NCBI GenBank assembly: GCA_016235245.1
Contig: JACRLO010000038.1
Location: forward strand, 59,218 to 123,217
Origin: Nitrospirota bacterium
Lineage (GTDB): Bacteria > Nitrospirota > Thermodesulfovibrionia > Thermodesulfovibrionales > UBA6898
Reading direction: 5' to 3'
DNA: 64,000 nucleotides
How positions within the stretch are numbered: the first letter of the stretch is position 1; every line of letters begins with the position of its first letter. The translations under genes and the position numbers were made by a program. Below the pieces are notes generated by a model. It did not search any database, was not told the DNA's origin, and saw nothing but the letters and a program-made list of their open reading frames with translations. This document shows, piece by piece, positions 37,026-46,533 of the stretch.

Positions 37026-38144
37026 ATGCAACTCCCTCTGATCATAAATGCAGACAATGTTCTTACCCTCCTTAAGTCCTATGGCAAGGGCCTTAATCTC
37101 AAGATCAATGACATCATATCGGCAGAGGTCCTTAATGTGCTCGACTCCGGTGATGTCTCACTCCGCATTCAACAGAAAAACGGAGAGAGCGGCATTATCG
37201 TCGCCAGGTCAGACATTGCTCTGACAAAAGGCATGACGGTGCAGTTCCGGGTGACTGCCAGCGATGCAGAGATCAAGCTCCAGTTTATGGGCACGGCATC
37301 GGAAGGCAATCAGATGGTCGGGAAGACCGGAGAAGAACTGCTGCCCCAGAGGGTCCTGAGAATGCTTTCTGAATTCGCCGGCTCGAGGCTGAAACCGGAT
37401 GACCTCACCCTGATGGAAGATATCTTTCAGGCCCTTCCCGAGAAGATCAAGACGACATTTCCTGAGTTCAGGGCTATCGAGAGGATTATGCCCGAGATCG
37501 AAAAACTGAGTTCCGAACTACTGAAAAAATCCGTGGAAGACTCGGGCATCCTCTTTGAGACCAAGTTAAAGCTTGCGGTTCTGGAGCATGGACTTGACAG
37601 CAGCAGTGAGAGGCTGAAGACTCTGTTGAGCGGCGGGGACCATAAACTGGAACTCCTGAGGCTCAGGGAGGCGCTGCATGATACTCAATTGACAACTGCG
37701 CTGCAGCGGGCAGGCATTAGACCGTCGGAAGTGGGAGGCCTGGTCGATAAACTGATAAAAAATATTGAGTTTTTTCAGGTAACGTCCCAGGTCAATAATG
37801 CTGTGTATACTTTTCTGCCGATTGCCTGGCAGGAATTGAAAGAAGGAGAGCTTTCTTTCAAGAAGGGACAGGACAGCAGAGGAGAGTCCTATTCCTGTGA
37901 TATCAATCTAGACCTTGAACCGGCCGGCAGGCTTTCCGTCTCTGTCACGCTTTTTGAGAACAGCTTTTATCTCTCTTTTTATGCCGCTGACCAGAAGCTC
38001 AGAGAGCTCATCAGCGCCGGGAAAGGGTTGCTTGAAAAGAGATTCCATGATGCGGGACTGCCGTTGATGGTCGTCAATATTGCCCACAGACAGGAGATTG
38101 ACTTTGGTGCAAAGAAGACGCAGGGTCTGAACATCAAAGTGTAG
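37026..38144 (+). CDS. FliK-like hook-length control family protein
   Basis: 372 residues. The C-terminal region (about 265-360, LPIAWQELKEGELSFKK and LDLEPAGRLSVSVTLFENSFYLSF) resembles the FliK C-terminal (Flg_hook) domain, which contacts FlhB to switch export. The N-terminal part is a beta-rich and then helical region rather than a Pro/Gln-rich ruler. It sits directly before a small FlhB C-terminal paralogue (5-base gap). That pairing supports a role in export switching. The main fliK could lie elsewhere. Confidence 0.7.
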   Translation: MQLPLIINADNVLTLLKSYGKGLNLKINDIISAEVLNVLDSGDVSLRIQQKNGESGIIVARSDIALTKGMTVQFRVTASDAEIKLQFMGTASEGNQMVGKTGEELLPQRVLRMLSEFAGSRLKPDDLTLMEDIFQALPEKIKTTFPEFRAIERIMPEIEKLSSELLKKSVEDSGILFETKLKLAVLEHGLDSSSERLKTLLSGGDHKLELLRLREALHDTQLTTALQRAGIRPSEVGGLVDKLIKNIEFFQVTSQVNNAVYTFLPIAWQELKEGELSFKKGQDSRGESYSCDINLDLEPAGRLSVSVTLFENSFYLSFYAADQKLRELISAGKGLLEKRFHDAGLPLMVVNIAHRQEIDFGAKKTQGLNIKV

Positions 38145-38149
38145 GCGCA

Positions 38150-38440
38150 ATGACAATGAACAGGGACCCCAAACAGACAAAGGCTGCGGCTGTCAAATAC
38201 CAGCATGGGGACGACCGTGCCCCCAGGGTCGTTGCCAAGGGAAAGGGGGCGCTTGCCGAAAAGATCCTCGAAACGGCCCGTAAGCACGGCATTCCGATCA
38301 GGGAAGACAAGACCCTTGTCGAGATTCTTTCGTCGCTGGAACTTTATGAAGAGATCCCGCCCAAACTGTACAAGGCTGTTGCAGAAATCCTTGCATTTAT
38401 CTATGCCATTAATGGAAAGGCCAAGGGGGAGACGCGATAG
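38150..38440 (+). CDS. fhlB: FhlB-type protein, FlhB C-terminal domain paralogue
   Basis: 96 residues matching only the end of FlhB after its NPTH cleavage site: AAVKYQHGDDRAPRVVAKGKGALAEKILETARKHGIPIREDKTLVEIL and PPKLYKAVAEILAFIYAIN. The full flhB at 187-1221 ends in a closely similar sequence. FhlB proteins can substitute for the cleaved FlhB fragment in Salmonella. There is no NPTH motif, as expected, and no membrane segment. Adjacent to the FliK-like gene. Confidence 0.9.
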   Translation: MTMNRDPKQTKAAAVKYQHGDDRAPRVVAKGKGALAEKILETARKHGIPIREDKTLVEILSSLELYEEIPPKLYKAVAEILAFIYAINGKAKGETR

Positions 38441-38466
38441 GCTTTCCATTATGGCCTGTCGGTTTT
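38436..38466 (+). terminator. Possible terminator after the fhlB gene
   Basis: GATAGGC (38436-38442, containing the fhlB stop codon) pairs with GCCTGTC (38454-38460) with one G-T pair. A TTTT follows at 38463-38466. A convergent cysC gene ends at 38489. Confidence 0.4.
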
Positions 38467-38488
38467 GATGACCTAAGAGTGTATTACG

Positions 38489-39091
38489 CTAAAGAAGGAG
38501 AATGAACTTCCGTTCGTCGAGAAAGGTCAGGACGCTTTGAACGGAGGAGTCGACATCGAGCTCAGCGGTATTTATGGCGAGATCAGGAGCAAGAGGTTCT
38601 TCATAGGGCGCATCTATGCCGGTATAGTTTTTTATTAAGCCTGCCCGTGCTTTTTTGTATAACCCCTTGGGGTCCCTCATTTCACATACGTCCAGAGAAC
38701 ACTGAACATATATCTCGAAAAAATCCTCAGAGCCGACCACCTCTTTCACATAGGCCCTGTCTTCACGGTAGGGGGAGATGAAGGCAGCGAGCACAACAAT
38801 GCCTGCATCGACATACAGTTTTGATACCTCGGCTATCCTGCGCAGATTCTCTTTCCGGTCTTCGCGGCTGAAGCCGAGATTTGAATTAATGCCATGGCGG
38901 ACGTTGTCACCATCCAGGACATAGGACCTGATTCCCCGGTCGAAGAGTTCCTTCTCAAGGTGATGGGCAATGGTGGACTTGCCCGAGGCTGACAAACCCG
39001 TGAACCAGACAACCCCGCTTTTATGCTTGTTCATGCGGTTCCGCTCACGGCGGGATACGAGCCTTTCATGCCAGACCACGTTTTCAGTCAT
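38489..39091 (-). CDS. cysC: Adenylyl-sulfate (APS) kinase CysC
   Basis: 200 residues. P-loop GLSASGKST (residues 32-40), followed by the family motifs LDGDNVRHGIN, LGFSREDRKENLRR, AFISPYREDR and GLYKKARAG with YEEP. It makes PAPS from APS and ATP, for sulfate reduction or sulfation. The N-terminal TENVVWHE is typical. No other sulfate-assimilation gene is nearby; it sits at the edge of a putative surface-modification locus. Encoded opposite to the flg genes. Confidence 0.95.
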   Translation of the reverse strand: MTENVVWHERLVSRRERNRMNKHKSGVVWFTGLSASGKSTIAHHLEKELFDRGIRSYVLDGDNVRHGINSNLGFSREDRKENLRRIAEVSKLYVDAGIVVLAAFISPYREDRAYVKEVVGSEDFFEIYVQCSLDVCEMRDPKGLYKKARAGLIKNYTGIDAPYEEPLAPDLAINTAELDVDSSVQSVLTFLDERKFILLL

Positions 39092-39157
39092 GGAAAAAGT
39101 ATATCAGATAATAGGGGAATAGTTCGTTTGCAAACGGTTTGCGAACCAGCAAATCCG

Positions 39158-40345
39158 TCAGACTATTTTTGAAAATTTGCTGTATTGGTCTGCGGATGTA
39201 TTCATGGCCTTGCCATACGCGTCAAGGCCGGAAAATCTGAACATAATGTGCGAAGGATCAATTGTAGCATCGGCTGAGCCATTCTGTACAATCGAGAACG
39301 TTACATCAGCGCTGGATGTCTTGGCGTTGTATCGTACACTGATCGGATACGCGCTGATACCGACCTCAGTAGAAGGTATCTTCAATCCCCAGTTGTATGC
39401 CCCTCCTACCTCTGCACCGGTAGACCTGCTGATCTCCCAGTTGTATGGATTCTGAACTGAGGCAATATCCATATCCTTTGAAAAACCGAATCTCATGGTG
39501 AAGGTCTTCCTTGCATTTGCGGAAGCTAAAACATCATTCAAGCCGGATACTGCAGTCCCGGCACCCAGGGATGAGTTAAATCCATTTGTGCTGTATGCAA
39601 GGATTATTTTTGGCGCAGAGGCATCATAAATGTATCCCTGAAGTTCTACTGCGAGCGATGATTTCTTTGCTGAGAGAATCGACACCTGCTCGCCTGCCTT
39701 ATCCATTTCACCCATGTCGGCGTAGGTGTAGCCCAATTCGCTAATAGCAGAATCAAAACTCTTGTTGACGGATAATGCCTTGTTAAGCTGCGCTATGGCA
39801 TCCGAATATTCGCCCTTTTTTCTGAAGACCTGGCCAAGGCCGTAATAGCCGGATGCACTATTTGGGGAAAGCTCTGTAACCTGCTTGAATTGTACCTCTG
39901 CCTCGCTGTATCTGGCGGAGTCCAGATACATTTTACCGAGAGAATACCTGTTTTCAGCAGAAGTCGGATTCAGACGAACTGCCGCCGTATACTCTTTTTC
40001 TGCTTCGGCTGGCCGCCCGGTCTGAAGATACACATCTCCCAGGCTTAGATGGAAGCTATCCCGCGTCGGGTATACGCTGATCGCTTCCTTGTATGTCCTG
40101 ATAGCATCTTCGGCCTTATCCATCTTCTGATAAGCCATTGCCATGTAATTGTAAGCCGAGGCTGAATTGTCGGTAAACGGAGAAATGCCGATAGACGTAC
40201 GGAATTGTCTGACGGCTCCGGCATAATCACCCTTCTGGTAGAGGTCTATGCCATTTGCAAGCGAATTGTTCGCTAGGCTGTCATATTGGGCCTGCGAGTT
40301 CAACGTGGACGAAAAAAAACTGTCGATAAATTCGCTTGAAATCAT
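39158..40345 (-). CDS. TPR protein with C-terminal beta domain, sigma-28-controlled
   Basis: 395 residues. Residues about 28-225 contain six tetratricopeptide repeats (for example ASAYNYMAMAYQKMDKAEDAIRTYKEAISVYP). From about 235 to the end there is a beta-rich domain with FTMRFGFSKDMDIASVQNPYNWEI, resembling Ig-like domains of surface proteins. There is no signal peptide, although flagellar-secreted proteins lack one too. A FliA-type promoter (40395-40422) lies 50 bases upstream, so it is likely a late flagellar gene. The function is unknown; secretion or a filament-associated role is inference. Confidence 0.8.
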   Translation of the reverse strand: MISSEFIDSFFSSTLNSQAQYDSLANNSLANGIDLYQKGDYAGAVRQFRTSIGISPFTDNSASAYNYMAMAYQKMDKAEDAIRTYKEAISVYPTRDSFHLSLGDVYLQTGRPAEAEKEYTAAVRLNPTSAENRYSLGKMYLDSARYSEAEVQFKQVTELSPNSASGYYGLGQVFRKKGEYSDAIAQLNKALSVNKSFDSAISELGYTYADMGEMDKAGEQVSILSAKKSSLAVELQGYIYDASAPKIILAYSTNGFNSSLGAGTAVSGLNDVLASANARKTFTMRFGFSKDMDIASVQNPYNWEISRSTGAEVGGAYNWGLKIPSTEVGISAYPISVRYNAKTSSADVTFSIVQNGSADATIDPSHIMFRFSGLDAYGKAMNTSADQYSKFSKIV

Positions 40346-40394
40346 GGCCTATCTATGCCCCATATTGCAGGAAAGGGTGTGCTGCTCATATATT

Positions 40395-40422
40395 TTTATC
40401 GGTTTAGTAACAATAAAACTTT
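40395..40422 (-). promoter_or_regulatory. Sigma-28 (FliA) promoter of the TPR gene
   Basis: Read on the minus strand: TAAAGTTT, 12 bases, ACCGATAA. The predicted leader of the TPR gene is about 40 bases. The rest of the 40346-40616 gap is AT-rich and also holds a TATAAT (40548-40553) that could serve the plus-strand gene at 40617. Confidence 0.7.
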
Positions 40423-40616
40423 AATCGCAAGGGGTTAGCCAAATAATGATGCAACTGCATATGAAGCGTCTTATCCGTCAATTAATTGACCGAAGCTAAT
40501 TTTACTTGATTTATTTATTGTGCAATAGTAAGGTCAACTTATTGATTTATAATAGTAAAACAGACTCTGTAGCCAGGCACTGAAATTGCAATGTCACGTC
40601 AAAGGAGGACTGCGTA

Positions 40617-42350
40617 TTGATTGATGATAAAGATATAAAGAACTACCTTTCTCTTATTGATAAGTCAAATAAGACTACTTCTTCTGACTCATCATTGGGT
40701 CGCAAGATAGACACGACAGCGGGAAGCGATTATGTGATCGACCCGAGTTGCGATATTCGGGGCAAAGAGAGGATGCAGTTTGGTAAAGGCGTGGTTATTC
40801 AAAAAGACTGCTGGCTGAATATTGCGTTTCAGCAGGCCGGAACAGGGCCAATGATTATTATCGGAGAGGGTTCCAATATCGGAAGAAGGTGTATTCTTTC
40901 GGCGGCGAATAAGATCGAGATTGGCAAGAATGTACTTCTGGCCCCTAATGTTTTTATCGCCGACACTCATCATGCGTATCAGCAAATAGGCATTCCTATT
41001 ATGAACCAAGGGATAACTACCAACAAGGACCAGGTGACGATTGGGGATGAAACCTGGATAGGCATCAATTCTGTTATCATGGGGAAAGTAAAGATCGGTA
41101 AACATTGCGTCGTTGGCGCAAATTCCGTTGTCAATAAAGATATTCCTGATTATTGCGTAGCAGTTGGTAATCCGGCAAGGATTGTGAAAACCTATGATTT
41201 TGCTGCTGCGAAGTGGATTAGAGGTTGTTGGGAGGATGATCTTCTCCATCATCTGCAGGCTCGCGGCGACCTTGTAGATTTTATTGTGCCCTTCCATAAG
41301 CTGAAAGTGCTTCAGGTGGAGGTCTCAAGTGCGTGCAATCTGTCTTGTCCCCAGTGTTTCAGGCATATTGACGGGCATACGACCGGCTTTTTCCCTCGTG
41401 CGCTCTGGGAAAAAGACATCCTGCCGCATATGCCACAGCTCAGTGATATCCATCTCGTGGGCATCGGAGAACCCTTCCTTTCTAAAGAGTTTTTCTCTTT
41501 TGTGCAGGATGCAAAACTGCATAAGGTGCGAGTACATACGACATCAAATCTTCAATTGGTTGATGAGAGCCTGGCAGATAAAATCGTGCGAAGTGGACTT
41601 GATGTCTTGAGTTTCTCCTGTGACGCTGCTCGTGATGAGACCTATGCAAGTATCAGGGTCAACGGTACTCTGGATGTTATGAAAAGAAGCTTAAATCTGA
41701 TACGTGCGTCAAAAGAAAAGCATAAGTCAATTACGCCCAGGCTTGTCCTGAATTTCGGTGCCATGAAGAGCAATATTCGTGAACTTGCCGACGTTGTGAA
41801 ATTGGCAAAGGCATTTCAGGTTGATTCGATCATTGCCTTCCATGACATAGCCTACGTCAAGGATCTAAAAGATGAGAGCCTGTTTCATCATCAGGCTCTT
41901 TCTGATGAGTGCATGGTGCAGGCAAAACAACTGGCTGACAGGCTTGGTATTTCCCTGTCTGTCCCCAACCTGTTTAGTCGGTCGCCGGAGAATGTATCCC
42001 ACGGTGAGTATTGCGGCTATCCCTTTTTTCATCTCTATGTCAATCATGATGGCAGGGTCGGCCCCTGTTGCATGGATTTCCCGGATCGATACATATTGGG
42101 TAACATTAATCATTCAAATCTCGAGCAAATATGGAATAGTTTTCCTATCCTTAAGCTGCGCAAGGAAGTCAGAAGCAATCCCTCCGCAGTTTGCAAATAT
42201 TGCGCAGCTCACGGAAAAATGGCGATCAATGATCCCAGGCATTTTTTCAGGTTTAAGGGCAGCGGTACATACATAGAGAGAACGTTATTGGGAAAGTCTC
42301 ATGGTAATTATGAAAAGGAGAATCACCAGGATGCATCAGAGCTCATTTAG
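40617..42350 (+). CDS. Fusion of hexapeptide acyltransferase and radical SAM/SPASM enzyme
   Basis: 577 residues. Residues about 40-195 are a left-handed beta-helix acyltransferase (repeats of the form IGxxxxIGxxxxI, TWIGINSVIMGKVKIGKHCVVGANSVV, VAVGNPARIV). From about 225 on it is a radical SAM protein with CNLSCPQC (C240, C244, C247) and a C-terminal SPASM-type cysteine cluster (CGYPF, GPCCM, CKYCAAHG). The start is TTG with GGAGG 8 bases before. It overlaps the next gene by 20 bases. It may modify a sugar or protein in the flagellin/surface-modification pathway; the substrate is unknown. Confidence 0.85.
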   Translation: MIDDKDIKNYLSLIDKSNKTTSSDSSLGRKIDTTAGSDYVIDPSCDIRGKERMQFGKGVVIQKDCWLNIAFQQAGTGPMIIIGEGSNIGRRCILSAANKIEIGKNVLLAPNVFIADTHHAYQQIGIPIMNQGITTNKDQVTIGDETWIGINSVIMGKVKIGKHCVVGANSVVNKDIPDYCVAVGNPARIVKTYDFAAAKWIRGCWEDDLLHHLQARGDLVDFIVPFHKLKVLQVEVSSACNLSCPQCFRHIDGHTTGFFPRALWEKDILPHMPQLSDIHLVGIGEPFLSKEFFSFVQDAKLHKVRVHTTSNLQLVDESLADKIVRSGLDVLSFSCDAARDETYASIRVNGTLDVMKRSLNLIRASKEKHKSITPRLVLNFGAMKSNIRELADVVKLAKAFQVDSIIAFHDIAYVKDLKDESLFHHQALSDECMVQAKQLADRLGISLSVPNLFSRSPENVSHGEYCGYPFFHLYVNHDGRVGPCCMDFPDRYILGNINHSNLEQIWNSFPILKLRKEVRSNPSAVCKYCAAHGKMAINDPRHFFRFKGSGTYIERTLLGKSHGNYEKENHQDASELI

Positions 42351-45300
42351 CATAGTTACACGCTTCAGGGAACTTGTGGAGAAGCATTTTTCACAGAGAC
42401 CGATACAGCTTCTCGATGTCGGTAGTTATGGCGTAAACGGCACATACAAAGAGATCTTCGCTGACACCGCAAAGTTCCTTTACACTGGCCTTGACGTGAA
42501 TCCCGGCCCCAATGTGGATTATGTGCCAGCTGACCCGTATTCATGGCCTGAACTGAAGGACGAAACGTTTGATGTCATTATTTCTGGGCAGGCTTTTGAG
42601 CATATAGAATTCCCGTGGCTTGTTATCGAAGAGATGAAACGAACCCTGAAGAAAAATGGCCTCATCTGCATTGTAGCGCCATCGCGGGGACCTGAGCATA
42701 AGTATCCGGTGGACTGCTGGCGATATTATCCTGATGGGTTTCGGGCTCTTGCAAAGTGGGCAGGACTGGAGGTGTTGGAATCAAAAACGTTCTGGGGGAC
42801 TTCCGGATTCTCAGATGGCAGCGACCAGTGGGGAGATTCCTTTTGCATCCTCTATAAGCCGAATGACGTCCATGGGGCAGTAAAGCATAAGCGAGCGGAG
42901 CGAAAATCTTTTGCTGCTGCTCATCAGAATAATCCCTTGAAATCTGCCAAGAAAAGCTCCTACTTTGGCTTCGCACGAAATGAAGTAGTGGAGGCACTGG
43001 TCAAAAACCGGATTCCTGCAGGCAAAGTTCTGGAAATAGGGTGTGCTGGCGGGGCTACCGGAAAGAGCCTGAAAGAAAAAATGGCAATCGATTCATACGT
43101 CGGCATAGAGCTTTCAGAGGAGGCTGCCGGGATTGCGAGGCAGCACCTCGATAAGGTCATTGTTGCAGATATTGAACGAACTGACTTGCAAAAGGATCAT
43201 GGGCTGAAGCATAGTGATTTTGACTTGCTGGTTGTGTTGGATGTCCTGGAGCATCTCTACGATCCGTGGGACGTTTTAAAAGAGCTGACAGATTTTATAA
43301 AACCAGGCGGCCATATTGTTGTCTCTCTTCCTAATGTGCAGAACATTACGGTGGTTCAGGATCTCATCAGGGGCAAGTGGCAGTATGAAGATGCAGGTAT
43401 TCTGGATGCCACACACTTGAGGTTCTTTACGCTCGAAGAATCCATGAAATTGATCACTGGGGCAGGATTAACGATCAGAAGCATTGATAAAGTGCTGAAC
43501 CCGCCGCTTGATATGAGCCAGGTCAAAGACTCCGGCAACAGGTTCAAGCAGGGGAATCTTGAGATTTCGGATCTTTCAAAAGACGAGATCACGAATTTGT
43601 TCACCTATCAATTTATTGTGATTGCTCAAAAAGAAGTGGTGCCCACTGATGTTTCATCTGAGGGAAAACAGGCTGGAGCGATTGCTGCTCAGCAAATTTC
43701 GGACAGTTTTCAGGCGCACTTTCAGCACAGGGAAACAATAAAAGGCCTTACGTCGATTGTGATCCTTACGTTTAATCAACTTGAATATACAAAAAAATGC
43801 CTCAAGAGCATAAGAAAACATACACCAGAGCCTCATGAAATAATCTTTGTAGACAATGGTTCAACTGATGGCACGGTAAAATGGCTTGGAAGACTTGTCA
43901 AAGAAAACAAAAAGTATGTTCTCATTCAAAATGAGACCAATCTTGGCTTTGCAAAGGGTTGCAATCAGGGGATAGAGGCTTCGAAGGGCGAATATATACT
44001 TCTTCTGAACAATGATGTCATTGTTGCGAAGGATTGGCTTTCAGGTCTTATTGAATGCCTGACAAGTGCTCCTGACACAGGGATTGTAGGCCCTATGACG
44101 AATAATATAAGCGGGCCGCAGCAGGTAACTTCGTCTGACTACCGATCAGCCGATCATCTTGATGAATATGCCGCTCAATTCCGGCAGAAAAACAGATATA
44201 GACGCATACCGCTCAGACGTATTGTTGGGTTCTGTATGCTTTTTAGAAGAAGCCTTGCAGGAAATATTGGGCTCCTCGATGAAAGCTTCGGGTCAGGAAA
44301 TTTTGAGGATGATGACTACTGCCTGAGAGCAGCACTGGAGGGCAACAGGAATCTGATAGCAGGGGACGTTTTTATCCACCATTTCGGAAGCATCAGCTTC
44401 AAGGGCAACAAGATCCCTTACGCTTCTTCCATGGGAAGCAATAAAAAAATATTTGATCGAAAATGGAGAAATATCCCTGCGCGAAGTGAGCCGGGTAAAA
44501 GACTTGCTGTCCTAAATGCAGTTGAACAGGCCGATGAGCTTTATCAAAAACAGTTGATAGATCAGGCTATCGCAGCTCTGATTGAGGGCATCAAGTATTA
44601 TCCGGATGCCAATCAGATTTACTATCGCCTTGCTGAAATATTGATCGACTCCCGGCTTTTCAATGATGCCCTTGAGGCGCTTGGTGCCATGGCTGATAAT
44701 GAACCGAAAAGACTGGCTCTTATCGGATACTGCAGGGAGGGGCTGGATGAACTGGATGAGGCTGACAGCTATGCGGACAAGGCCCTTTCTCTTGATGGAG
44801 GATTTGCACCGGCCTTAAATCTGAAAGGGATTGTGGCTTATAAGCAGGGGAGCCGAGAGGCTGCTGAGGCTTTCTTTCTAAGGGCAATAGACTCCGATGC
44901 CGGATACGGTGAACCATACTCAAACCTCGGGGTTATAAAATGGACAGCAGGAGAACAGATTGCGGCACTGGATCTCCTCGAAAAAGGCTTTCTTTTTGCC
45001 CCCATGGCCACGGACATCAGCGCCCTTTATCACTCTGCAATAATATCAACAGCTGAGTTCAGGAGAGGCGAAGATATAATACGGGGCATAGCGGTGTTCT
45101 ATCCGTTGCTGAGGGGAATCATCCTGCTTCTGATAGATATTCTCTTGCATCAGAACAAGAAGGAACAGGCATTATATGAGCTGCAGAAGGCCATGGTAAC
45201 CTTTGGCATAGACGACAACCTTCTCTCCGCTGCCCTTGAGGTCAGAAAGGAGATCGGCCCTAAGGGCATCGATGCATCTGACAAAGACGGGACCCTGTCT

Positions 45301-46491
45301 GTCTGCATGATCGTGAAGAATGAAGAGCGTCACCTCGCCAGATGCCTCATGAGTGTTTTGGCTGTTGCCGACGAAATTATTATTGTTGATACCGGCTCGA
45401 CTGACAGGACAAGAGAGATTGCCAGGGCTTTCGGAGCAAGGGTTACGGAATTCCCCTGGACAGGGGACTTTTCTGAGGCACGTAATGCGTCACTGGAGCT
45501 GGCCTCCGGTGCATGGATCTTTGTGCTCGATGGTGACGAAACTATTTCTGCTCAGGACTATGAACGATTGCGGAGCATCACACGAAATAAGACATCGAAA
45601 TCTGTCGCTTTCAACATTGTAACGCGAAATTATGTGCGCAGTTTCAGCCTCCTCGGATGGAATGCCAATAAGGGGGAATATCCCCTTGAGGAAATTGGGA
45701 CCGGCTGGTTCCCGAGCGGCAAGACCAGACTCTTTTCGAATGACCGGAGCGTCAGATTTTCGGGGCATGTGCATGAACTGGTCGAGCAGTCGATAATAGC
45801 CGCCGGCATTGAAATCAGACAATGCGACATCGTTGTGCACCATTTCGGGAAGCTGGATTCAAGTAAGGCTATTTCCAAGGGAGAGAGCTACTACCTTCTG
45901 GGTATGCGCAAACTTGAAGAAAACCCGAATGATATCAAGTCGCTTTTTGAATTGGCAAATCAGGCGCAGGAACTTGAAAAATATCAAGAGGCAATGGAAT
46001 TGTGGCAGAGGGCCATAGACCTATCAAAGGATAAACCTTCTGCAATCTTCTTTTTTAATATCAGCTCCTGCCATCTGCGGAGCAAACAATATGAAGAAGC
46101 CCTGCATGCGGCAAAAAAAGCGGTCTTATTGGACCCGTGTATGAAAGAGGCATCACTGAACTATTCTTACGCCGAACTTCTTGTCGGAGATTATGCAAAG
46201 GTCATTACAGAACTCGTGGCTGTGCTTAAAGAAACACCGGATTATCCTCCGGCTATGGTGCTTCTTGCCGCCGCCTACAGTATGGCCGGAAAGAAGCAAG
46301 GGGCTCTTGATATTCTCTCCTTGCTTGCCGGAAAGGGTCTGAAATTCGAGAAGTTTCTGCACGATCTTTGCGAACAGTTAGTCGAACTCGGTCGAACATC
46401 CCAAGCAATCCCTATCCTTGAATCTCTAATCGAACGCGGGGCTGGGAATGATGATACAACAACTCTGCTTGATGTATGCAGAAAAGGATGA
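42331..46491 (+). CDS. Giant modification enzyme: two methyltransferases, two GT2 glycosyltransferases and TPR arrays
   Basis: 1386 residues from the ATG at 42331, which follows AAGGAG; an in-frame ATG at 42301 gives 1396. In order: a methyltransferase-like domain (about 20-180, LLDVGSYGVNGTY, FDVIISGQAFEHI); a SAM methyltransferase (about 230-390, VLEIGCAGGATG, LVVLDVLEHLYDP); a GT2 glycosyltransferase (about 473-690, SIVILTFNQLEYTKKCL, LLLNNDV); TPRs (about 730-980); a second GT2 of a different type (about 990-1200, LSVCMIVKNEERHLARCL, FVLDGDE); and TPRs to the end. No membrane segment. Probably glycosylates and methylates a protein or glycan, perhaps flagellin; this is inferred from location. 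Confidence 0.85.
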   Translation: MHQSSFSIVTRFRELVEKHFSQRPIQLLDVGSYGVNGTYKEIFADTAKFLYTGLDVNPGPNVDYVPADPYSWPELKDETFDVIISGQAFEHIEFPWLVIEEMKRTLKKNGLICIVAPSRGPEHKYPVDCWRYYPDGFRALAKWAGLEVLESKTFWGTSGFSDGSDQWGDSFCILYKPNDVHGAVKHKRAERKSFAAAHQNNPLKSAKKSSYFGFARNEVVEALVKNRIPAGKVLEIGCAGGATGKSLKEKMAIDSYVGIELSEEAAGIARQHLDKVIVADIERTDLQKDHGLKHSDFDLLVVLDVLEHLYDPWDVLKELTDFIKPGGHIVVSLPNVQNITVVQDLIRGKWQYEDAGILDATHLRFFTLEESMKLITGAGLTIRSIDKVLNPPLDMSQVKDSGNRFKQGNLEISDLSKDEITNLFTYQFIVIAQKEVVPTDVSSEGKQAGAIAAQQISDSFQAHFQHRETIKGLTSIVILTFNQLEYTKKCLKSIRKHTPEPHEIIFVDNGSTDGTVKWLGRLVKENKKYVLIQNETNLGFAKGCNQGIEASKGEYILLLNNDVIVAKDWLSGLIECLTSAPDTGIVGPMTNNISGPQQVTSSDYRSADHLDEYAAQFRQKNRYRRIPLRRIVGFCMLFRRSLAGNIGLLDESFGSGNFEDDDYCLRAALEGNRNLIAGDVFIHHFGSISFKGNKIPYASSMGSNKKIFDRKWRNIPARSEPGKRLAVLNAVEQADELYQKQLIDQAIAALIEGIKYYPDANQIYYRLAEILIDSRLFNDALEALGAMADNEPKRLALIGYCREGLDELDEADSYADKALSLDGGFAPALNLKGIVAYKQGSREAAEAFFLRAIDSDAGYGEPYSNLGVIKWTAGEQIAALDLLEKGFLFAPMATDISALYHSAIISTAEFRRGEDIIRGIAVFYPLLRGIILLLIDILLHQNKKEQALYELQKAMVTFGIDDNLLSAALEVRKEIGPKGIDASDKDGTLSVCMIVKNEERHLARCLMSVLAVADEIIIVDTGSTDRTREIARAFGARVTEFPWTGDFSEARNASLELASGAWIFVLDGDETISAQDYERLRSITRNKTSKSVAFNIVTRNYVRSFSLLGWNANKGEYPLEEIGTGWFPSGKTRLFSNDRSVRFSGHVHELVEQSIIAAGIEIRQCDIVVHHFGKLDSSKAISKGESYYLLGMRKLEENPNDIKSLFELANQAQELEKYQEAMELWQRAIDLSKDKPSAIFFFNISSCHLRSKQYEEALHAAKKAVLLDPCMKEASLNYSYAELLVGDYAKVITELVAVLKETPDYPPAMVLLAAAYSMAGKKQGALDILSLLAGKGLKFEKFLHDLCEQLVELGRTSQAIPILESLIERGAGNDDTTTLLDVCRKG

Positions 46492-46533
46492 TGAAAGGGG
46501 ATTAACGAGCTGTTACAATCTTGCCCTGCTCAG

